Of a DNA stretch of 20,331 nucleotides, positions 15,416-20,331 are shown one piece after another. The DNA is from a bacterium (GTDB lineage: Bacteria > SM23-31 > JAUVVT01). The notes beneath the pieces were generated by a model. That model had not been told where the DNA came from. It made no database searches and saw nothing but the letters and a program-made list of their open reading frames with translations. The position numbers were made by a program, and so were the translations under genes. The stretch is taken from NCBI GenBank assembly GCA_030616165.1, contig JAUWXV010000041.1, positions 1 to 20,331 on the forward strand. The letters run 5' to 3'. Positions within the stretch are counted from its first letter, which is position 1. Each line of letters starts with the position of its first letter.

Positions 15416-18283
15416 ATGAGAGAAATCATCCTTAAGAAATTAGCGAACTGGCATACTTCCCATCCATTGAGAATGCTTCTGATTGTTATACTTTTAACTA
15501 TTATTTTAGGTGGATTTGCAGGGCAGTTAACAATCACCATGCAAACATCAGATTTATTGCCTGAGGGTGATAAAAGAGTCGTTCAATTCAACAAGATTTT
15601 AGATGAGTTTTCAACTGCCACAAGCCTTGTTGTTGTTGTCCAGGGTGAAGAAGAACGTATCAAAGAGTTTGCCGACAAACTCGCTCCCCGAATCCTAAAA
15701 TTAAGGGATAACAGCCAAAATGATTCATTTCAGAAAGAAATCGATAAACTTCAAAAAAATATAGAGAAACTTAAGACAAAAAAGAATAAAGAAGAAGAAA
15801 TAGCCGAACTTCAATCCAAAATCAAAACCTTCCAATCACGCATAAATATGCAATTGTTCCAGCGTGTGGATTATAAGACTGAAATCGATTTTTTAAGAAA
15901 TCACGCCTTGATGCTGGTCAAAGAAGAAGATTTAAAAAACATAAAAGATATCTTTATGGACCCGAATCTATCGGGATTGTTGTTTAATATTAACAACTCT
16001 ATGGAGAGAGAGTATGTGGGACAGGAAGAATCAATTTCTACTCGCGAAAAAGAAGACGGCGCAGTATCTTTTTTAGATGGTATTCAAAATCTTGTTATAA
16101 ATTTACAAAAGACAGGGCGAGGGGAAGAACTCTCAGAAATGGAAATCAGGAAAGTTGCGGACAAACTGCTGTTTGGTGAACCATATATGCTGTCTTATGA
16201 TAAGAAAGCCCTTGTTTTAGTCGCTATTCCAAACTTCACTATCATGGACCGCGACCTGCTTATGGTAGCAAATGAAGCCGTTCAGGAGATAGTTGATGAA
16301 ATGTTAAGGAACTTCCCGGATGTAGAAGCAGGTTTGAGTGGGTCGATTGCAAGAGAACACGATGAACAGGTCTATTCCACGAAAGCTTTAGGCTCTTCCA
16401 CAATCATCGCTTTGATTGCCATTTTAATTTTTCTCATGGTCTCCTTCAGGATGTGGGTGGCTCCAATTTTCGCCATATTAACTCTAATAATCGGCGTAAT
16501 TTGGGCACTTGGAGCTTCATGGATTGCCGTGGGACAGCTCAATATGATGACGTCTATGATGTCTGTCATCCTGCTTGGTCTTGGTATCGATTTTGCCATC
16601 CATTTGATTTCCGGATTCACAGAATGGCGTGCCGCAGGGGACAGTATCGCCGTAGCACTGGAAAAAACATTCTTAAAGAGTGGAAAAGGAATTATAACAG
16701 GAGCAGTAACTACAGCCTGTGCCTTCTTAACACTTATCATCAGTCAGGCTCGGGGTATGAGAGAAATGGGAATCGTTGTAGGAATAGGTCTGATATCAAT
16801 CCTTTTGGCAACGATGTTCTTTCTGCCGGTAATGTTGGTGTTTAGAGAACGCCTAATTGATAAAAAACGAAGAAAGGGCGAAGCCCTCGAAAAGTTCGTT
16901 CAGCGGGATATCTCCTTTCGTTTTTTAGGCCGTATTGGCGAATGGCTCAGCAAGCGATATATCTTTACGGTCACAGCCTCCTGCATAGTAACGCTTTTGC
17001 TCGTCCTGTCAGCATTCCAGATTACATTTGACCACAATTATATGAATATAGAACCAGAGGGTCTAACTTCGATTGCACTGATGGATACAGTCCTTGAGAA
17101 ATTTGATTTACACATAGAATATGCTCTCATTTTATCTGATAACGTTGATGAATCCCGTGAGACTTCAACAAAATGTCGTGAATTGAGTTCAGTGGCGCTC
17201 ACAGACGACATCTCATTATACCTCCCATCTAAAGAACAGCAGCAAAAAAGAATTCCCCATATCACCGAAGTTCGTAAAAAAATTCAGTCCGCTCGTATTA
17301 AAGATTCTTTACTGCCGAATGAATTGCCTGCTCTAAGTAAAGAGATTGAGCGCCTCGAGATGAATATAATGGAAATGCAGGATATGGCTTTTCTTGGTGG
17401 TCAGGATAAAGTGGACAATAAATGCAAAGAAATCGTCGGAGACCCCGAAAAGCCCAATTCCAGAAATATCATTCGGGAATTAAATGAAGTATTAAACGCA
17501 GATGTTTCAACGTCAGCAAAAGAATTGTCCGCATTTCAGCGAAATTTTTCCCCGTATTTCAAAGAATCTGTTATAAGTATGTGCTCTACAGAACCCATTA
17601 ATCTTGACGAACTCCCTGTATCCATTTTGGACCGATACAGCAACATAAACCGGGACCAATTCCTGGCTACTGTCTATCCGGCAGGCAATCTATGGGAAAA
17701 TAAAGAGTTACTCGATCGGTTTGTTGATGATATAGAAAGGGTGAGCGATAAGGCAACTGGAATGCCTCCTTTGTTTGTTGCTCTGATTAGAATATTCGCT
17801 CGTGATGGACGGAATGCTGTATTGTTGACCTTGGTTATTGTTTTTCTCTTGTTGTGGGTGGATTTTCGAAATCCAAGATATGCTTTGATGGCTATGATAC
17901 CATTAGCTTGCGGCATATTCTGGATGGTGGGACTAATGCACATGTTTGACATGCAACTCAACATGTTAAACGTAATAGGGCTTCCGCTGATTATTGGTAT
18001 AGGCATTGATGATGGAGTGCATATCATGCATCGTTGGAGACACGAAGGGAAAGGTAAAATTCTAACAGTATTTTCCAGCACCGGAAAAGCGATTCTTCTT
18101 ACTTCGCTGACAACTATGTTTGCATTTGGCTCACTGGCTTTTTCTATTTTCCGTGGCTGGGCTTCATTTGGGACTACCCTCTTTATAGGAGTGGGCGCCT
18201 GTTTTTTGACAACTGTAATTATCTTACCCGGAATTCTCGGGATAATTGAGAGAAAAAAACAGCAGGAAGATTTTAAAGAATAA
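15416..18283 (+). CDS. RND superfamily MMPL-type transporter
   Basis: 955 residues in two homologous halves. Each half has one membrane helix (about 18-38 and 515-535), a large periplasmic domain, then five helices (about 323-475 and 798-945). The RND proton-relay Asp motifs are present in both halves: GLGIDFAIH (D392) and GIGIDDGVH (D865, D866). Both periplasmic domains contain Lys/Glu-rich coiled-coil segments (about 103-143 and 635-660), which is uncommon. ATG follows AAGGAA. The family exports lipids and lipophilic compounds by proton motive force; with the LolA-like and barrel proteins it probably forms a complete envelope route. The gene was presumably adjacent to the barrel gene before the cassette arrived. 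The substrate cannot be inferred. Confidence 0.92.
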   Translation: MREIILKKLANWHTSHPLRMLLIVILLTIILGGFAGQLTITMQTSDLLPEGDKRVVQFNKILDEFSTATSLVVVVQGEEERIKEFADKLAPRILKLRDNSQNDSFQKEIDKLQKNIEKLKTKKNKEEEIAELQSKIKTFQSRINMQLFQRVDYKTEIDFLRNHALMLVKEEDLKNIKDIFMDPNLSGLLFNINNSMEREYVGQEESISTREKEDGAVSFLDGIQNLVINLQKTGRGEELSEMEIRKVADKLLFGEPYMLSYDKKALVLVAIPNFTIMDRDLLMVANEAVQEIVDEMLRNFPDVEAGLSGSIAREHDEQVYSTKALGSSTIIALIAILIFLMVSFRMWVAPIFAILTLIIGVIWALGASWIAVGQLNMMTSMMSVILLGLGIDFAIHLISGFTEWRAAGDSIAVALEKTFLKSGKGIITGAVTTACAFLTLIISQARGMREMGIVVGIGLISILLATMFFLPVMLVFRERLIDKKRRKGEALEKFVQRDISFRFLGRIGEWLSKRYIFTVTASCIVTLLLVLSAFQITFDHNYMNIEPEGLTSIALMDTVLEKFDLHIEYALILSDNVDESRETSTKCRELSSVALTDDISLYLPSKEQQQKRIPHITEVRKKIQSARIKDSLLPNELPALSKEIERLEMNIMEMQDMAFLGGQDKVDNKCKEIVGDPEKPNSRNIIRELNEVLNADVSTSAKELSAFQRNFSPYFKESVISMCSTEPINLDELPVSILDRYSNINRDQFLATVYPAGNLWENKELLDRFVDDIERVSDKATGMPPLFVALIRIFARDGRNAVLLTLVIVFLLLWVDFRNPRYALMAMIPLACGIFWMVGLMHMFDMQLNMLNVIGLPLIIGIGIDDGVHIMHRWRHEGKGKILTVFSSTGKAILLTSLTTMFAFGSLAFSIFRGWASFGTTLFIGVGACFLTTVIILPGILGIIERKKQQEDFKE

Positions 18284-18506
18284 ACTAATATACCAATTAT
18301 AAGCGACCGCCTACCCGGGTGGGACGATGTTAGAACTTTTTTCAAGAGTACAACAGATGATATTCAAATTCCGTTATATTGCTGTCCAATCTAATCAAAG
18401 CTAAAAAGTAATCAGCTATTTGCGGTCGGATTGAATGGATGGTTGGGGACATGACATCTTACTAAAGTAAAATTTTATATTACTAATACGTCACCAGCTT
18501 CCGACA
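18284..18506. other. Intergenic gap between convergent genes
   Basis: No gene and no hairpin with a following T run found. CGACCGC at 18304-18310 and GCGGTCG at 18422-18428 form a distant 7-base inverted repeat that may be chance. Confidence 0.5.
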
Positions 18507-19562
18507 TTATAAGGTTTCAATGAGTGCCTGGATTGGAAAATGATCACTAAATCCCTTTTTTGTTTTCTTGTCAAATGCCTTCGGACGTCTTTTAACCTTC
18601 GTGGTCATGATATCAGGCTTGAAGATTTCAACTGAATCAAGTTTCATTTTCAAATCCTGCATGCCGTAATATAGCCCGCGTGAGATAATAAATTGGTCAA
18701 GAGTATTCATTGTGTTTGTAGAATCGGAATAATAGTAGGTACCCTCATCCCGTAATCCAATAAATTGCCACATACAATTAAAAAGATAAGCTTGTGTACT
18801 TAAGTAACTTTTCGGCGTTGGGGTGTTTCTTCCCCTTGACTTTTTGATTTTTTCTTCCAGTTTATCCTCACCGCTTGTGGCCTTCAGTTCGTCAAGTAGG
18901 CTCCGGTTAAATGGTTCATCATTGAAGTCCCCCATTACAAGCACATTCCGATTCCATCGGGCGTTCAACTTGTCCAATGTTGCCTGGTTATCTGGCATGC
19001 TAAGATATTGGTCTCGCGGATATTTCAGAATATTATCAATGATCTGTCCGCAATAATTTGCCACTGTGATGCGGTACGGTTCAGTTCTATAAAGTCCTTT
19101 CCAGCGCGAGGGCCAGTGATTCACGAGAACTGTTAATTCGGCATCATTTTCGAGCATCTGCAGATTGACCTGGAATATGTCTCGTGTGGGGTATCGCAGG
19201 TTGACGAGGTGACCTTCTGGTTTGCCTATTAGTTTGAAGACATCTCTGGAATAAATCAATGATGTATCAATGCCTCGAATATCTGGAGTCTCGACATGTG
19301 CTATTTTGTAGTCCTGACGATTGGAGTTTTCTATGAGTATTTCAGCAACTTGCCGATTCTCTATCTCACAGATTCCAAGCAAGTCCGGTCCATTGCCGTC
19401 ATGCATAAGACTGATCACACTGGCAAGGTTCGTAATCTTTGCCTCAAAAGCTTGTTGATCCCATCCTTCTTCTGGTGTATATTCAAGGTCCGCTGCAATT
19501 TCCGACAATGTAGTATCGAAAAGATTTTGCAGGTTCCAGAAAGCAATTTTGATATTAGCCAT
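18507..19562 (-). CDS. Endonuclease/exonuclease/phosphatase (EEP) family protein
   Basis: 351 residues with all EEP superfamily blocks in order: WNLQNLF (9-15), the metal-binding Glu in LGICEIEN (E66), DTSLIYSRDV, the catalytic His in VNHWPSR (H149), the Asp and Asn of VMGDFNDEP (D212, N214), NTLDQFIIS, and GFSDHFPI near the C-terminus. It is therefore probably an active metal-dependent phosphodiesterase or nuclease. There is no signal peptide, so it is predicted cytoplasmic; the substrate (DNA, nucleotide or phospho-lipid) cannot be told. ATG at 19560-19562 has AAGGAGG upstream with good spacing. It is a single gene, convergent with the transporter operon, with its own candidate promoter. 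Confidence 0.9.
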   Translation of the reverse strand: MANIKIAFWNLQNLFDTTLSEIAADLEYTPEEGWDQQAFEAKITNLASVISLMHDGNGPDLLGICEIENRQVAEILIENSNRQDYKIAHVETPDIRGIDTSLIYSRDVFKLIGKPEGHLVNLRYPTRDIFQVNLQMLENDAELTVLVNHWPSRWKGLYRTEPYRITVANYCGQIIDNILKYPRDQYLSMPDNQATLDKLNARWNRNVLVMGDFNDEPFNRSLLDELKATSGEDKLEEKIKKSRGRNTPTPKSYLSTQAYLFNCMWQFIGLRDEGTYYYSDSTNTMNTLDQFIISRGLYYGMQDLKMKLDSVEIFKPDIMTTKVKRRPKAFDKKTKKGFSDHFPIQALIETL

Positions 19563-19614
19563 AACAAATCCTCCTTTTTATCCATCGTTCAAACCTCCCC
19601 AATTAAGGTAAGGG

Positions 19615-19643
19615 ATTGTCTTGCGGTACCTGACCATGGTCAA
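19615..19643 (-). promoter_or_regulatory. Candidate promoter of the EEP gene with overlapping palindrome
   Basis: On the minus strand TTGACC (19638-19643), a 17-base spacer and GACAAT (19615-19620), about 55 bases before the ATG. A perfect 12-base palindrome TGACCATGGTCA (19631-19642) overlaps the -35 box and could be an operator. Confidence 0.4.
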
Positions 19644-19775
19644 CACAGAGAATAAGTGTCATTTTCTTAATAAACATAAAGGATTCACATATCCCGCATT
19701 TTTGGAGCTATATCCAAACTGATTCAAATATTCGCCTCATTGAAAATAAGCCTAACTAATGTCTAACTTAATAAT

Positions 19776-19803
19776 TTGACAGTTAACATTCAAAAAATAT
19801 TAT
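19776..19803 (+). promoter_or_regulatory. Sigma70-like promoter sequence
   Basis: TTGACA at 19776-19781, 16-base spacer, TATTAT at 19798-19803, in AT-rich DNA. No gene with a good start follows, so in such biased sequence it may be fortuitous. Confidence 0.35.
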
Positions 19804-19934
19804 ATTATATCAAAAATTATATACAAACTAAACCTTTAAATGTCAAGTAAAAAATATTTATTTTTATATTTAAATTACCAAAAAATCAATCACAATTCTA
19901 AATTTAATCTATGAGTCAATTCTAAAAATGCTAA

Positions 19935-19954
19935 ATCCGCAAATTTCGCCAATT
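19935..19954 (+). repeat. Left arm of gene-less inverted repeat pair
   Basis: ATCCGCAAATTTCGCCAATT, 17 of 20 identical to the left arm of the GxxExxY cassette (14921-14940). Confidence 0.7.
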
Positions 19955-19999
19955 AACACTGATTGTTCTTTTCTAACTTAAGTAATATTAAATTCTTGA

Positions 20000-20019
20000 A
20001 ATTAGCGTAATTAGCGGTT
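20000..20019 (-). repeat. Right arm of gene-less inverted repeat pair
   Basis: Read on the minus strand: AACCGCTAATTACGCTAATT, 19 of 20 identical to the right arm of the GxxExxY cassette. The identity continues a few bases inward (TGAAATT precedes the arm in both places). Confidence 0.75.
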
Positions 20020-20057
20020 TCTATAGCAGACTCATTTACAACCCCTCAAAATTTCCC

Positions 20058-20086
20058 TTGACTTCCCTCGAAAAATATATTATATT
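20058..20086 (+). promoter_or_regulatory. Sigma70-like promoter sequence before remnant gene
   Basis: TTGACT at 20058-20063, a 17-base spacer and TATATT at 20081-20086. It precedes the short coding-like stretch at the window end. Confidence 0.4.
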
Positions 20087-20147
20087 ATATATGTTATAAT
20101 ATTCAATAACATTGCATAATATATTAATAATATAATATAACATAATT

Positions 20148-20302
20148 ATGAATTACAGAACATTATCCGCAAAAAAACGAAAATTTATTTACTAAATAAT
20201 AAAAAAGAAATCAACAACCTGGAAGTAAATAATATAATAAATGAAGTTTTAGGTGAGCATAAAATAGATTTTATAATAAAGGATAAAGTTAATGTGTATT
20301 GA
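20148..20302 (+). pseudogene. Short frameshifted coding remnant
   Basis: An ATG at 20148 reads MNYRTLSAKK and soon stops. A one-base backward shift at a run of seven A continues into a protein-like frame (TKIYLLNNKKEINNLEVNN, then GEHKIDFIIKDKVNVY and a stop at 20300-20302). No ribosome binding site precedes the ATG. The end (DFI, four residues, then VxV) resembles the strand before the ExK motif in the GxxExxY protein of this window, but it stops before that motif. It may be a decayed gene; low confidence. Confidence 0.25.
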
Positions 20303-20331
20303 AATTTCCGCCACAGTCGGATTTGCTATGC

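Larger units (their letters stand above)
19935..20019. mobile_element. MITE-like relative of the GxxExxY cassette
   Basis: An 85-bp unit: two arms of the same 20-bp repeat family in inverted orientation, with 45 bp of AT-rich DNA between them and no reading frame. It could be an internal-deletion derivative of the cassette, or a related repeat able to form a long imperfect hairpin. Confidence 0.45.
19644..20331. other. AT-rich terminal region without a confident gene
   Basis: Contains two plus-strand promoter-like sequences, a gene-less inverted repeat pair and a probable gene remnant (each listed separately). A 24-residue open frame at 19840-19914 (MSSKKYLFLYLNYQK...) follows the first promoter but lacks a ribosome binding site and is not called. 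Confidence 0.6.

Noticed and set aside
17674-18345. 223-residue minus-strand open frame
   Set aside because: It runs antisense to the conserved C-terminal membrane half of the MMPL transporter; its Pro/Ile/Ser-rich sequence is typical of an antisense shadow.
1-20331. tRNA, rRNA, CRISPR array or riboswitch
   Set aside because: I saw no cloverleaf-type sequence, no regularly spaced repeat array and no known riboswitch-like leader by reading; a covariance-model search would be needed to exclude them fully.

Overview
The window is an AT-rich stretch of a Gram-negative-type bacterial chromosome. The evidence for an outer membrane is a beta-barrel protein with a C-terminal Phe, a periplasmic LolA-like protein, several signal peptides and one Tat-like signal. 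The gene set and the low G+C suggest an uncultured lineage of the wider FCB neighbourhood (Marinimicrobia, KSB1, Cloacimonadota or Calditrichaeota-like). This is inference from gene content; no rRNA or other marker gene is present to fix it.

Region 1 (1-7031, minus strand) is a five-gene cluster, read right to left: a secreted DUF4159 protein with an Arg/Gly-rich linker, a large secreted TPR protein carrying a gluzincin HExxH...E peptidase centre, a MoxR-type AAA+ ATPase, a DUF58 protein, and a BatA-type VWA membrane protein cut off by the window edge. MoxR, DUF58 and BatA form a known partnership of ATPase and von Willebrand-like proteins in envelope and stress functions. The two secreted proteins upstream probably belong to the same system.

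Region 2 (7032-11857) begins with about 1 kb of very AT-rich DNA without a convincing gene. It is followed by an orphan NapH-like membrane ferredoxin (plus strand) and, convergent with it, a two-gene molybdenum hydroxylase of the IorAB/aldehyde oxidoreductase type: a 2Fe-2S subunit, then a Moco subunit with a twin-arginine motif.

Region 3 (12207-18283, plus strand) is a TetR-controlled operon: tetR, a LolA-like periplasmic protein, an outer-membrane barrel and a 955-residue RND/MMPL transporter. Together these look like an inner-membrane, periplasm and outer-membrane route for a lipid-like substrate. Two palindromes with identical 7-bp arms and 3-bp spacers lie before tetR and before the LolA-like gene. 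The first overlaps the -10 of a near-consensus promoter, so autorepression and co-regulation are likely.

A 462-bp cassette sits between the barrel and transporter genes. It carries a GxxExxY-family PD-(D/E)XK-like protein and is bounded by 20-bp imperfect inverted repeats; its left edge overlaps the barrel stop codon. A second copy of the same repeat pair, separated by only 45 bp and without a gene, lies at 19935-20019. This looks like a non-autonomous relative of the cassette.

Region 4 (18507-20331) holds a minus-strand endonuclease/exonuclease/phosphatase-family gene, then AT-rich DNA with two plus-strand promoter-like sequences, the gene-less repeat pair and a possibly frameshifted remnant gene at the window end. 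The most novel-looking signal is the GxxExxY cassette with its inverted repeats and short relative; next are the TetR regulon and the secreted peptidase/DUF4159/MoxR cluster.
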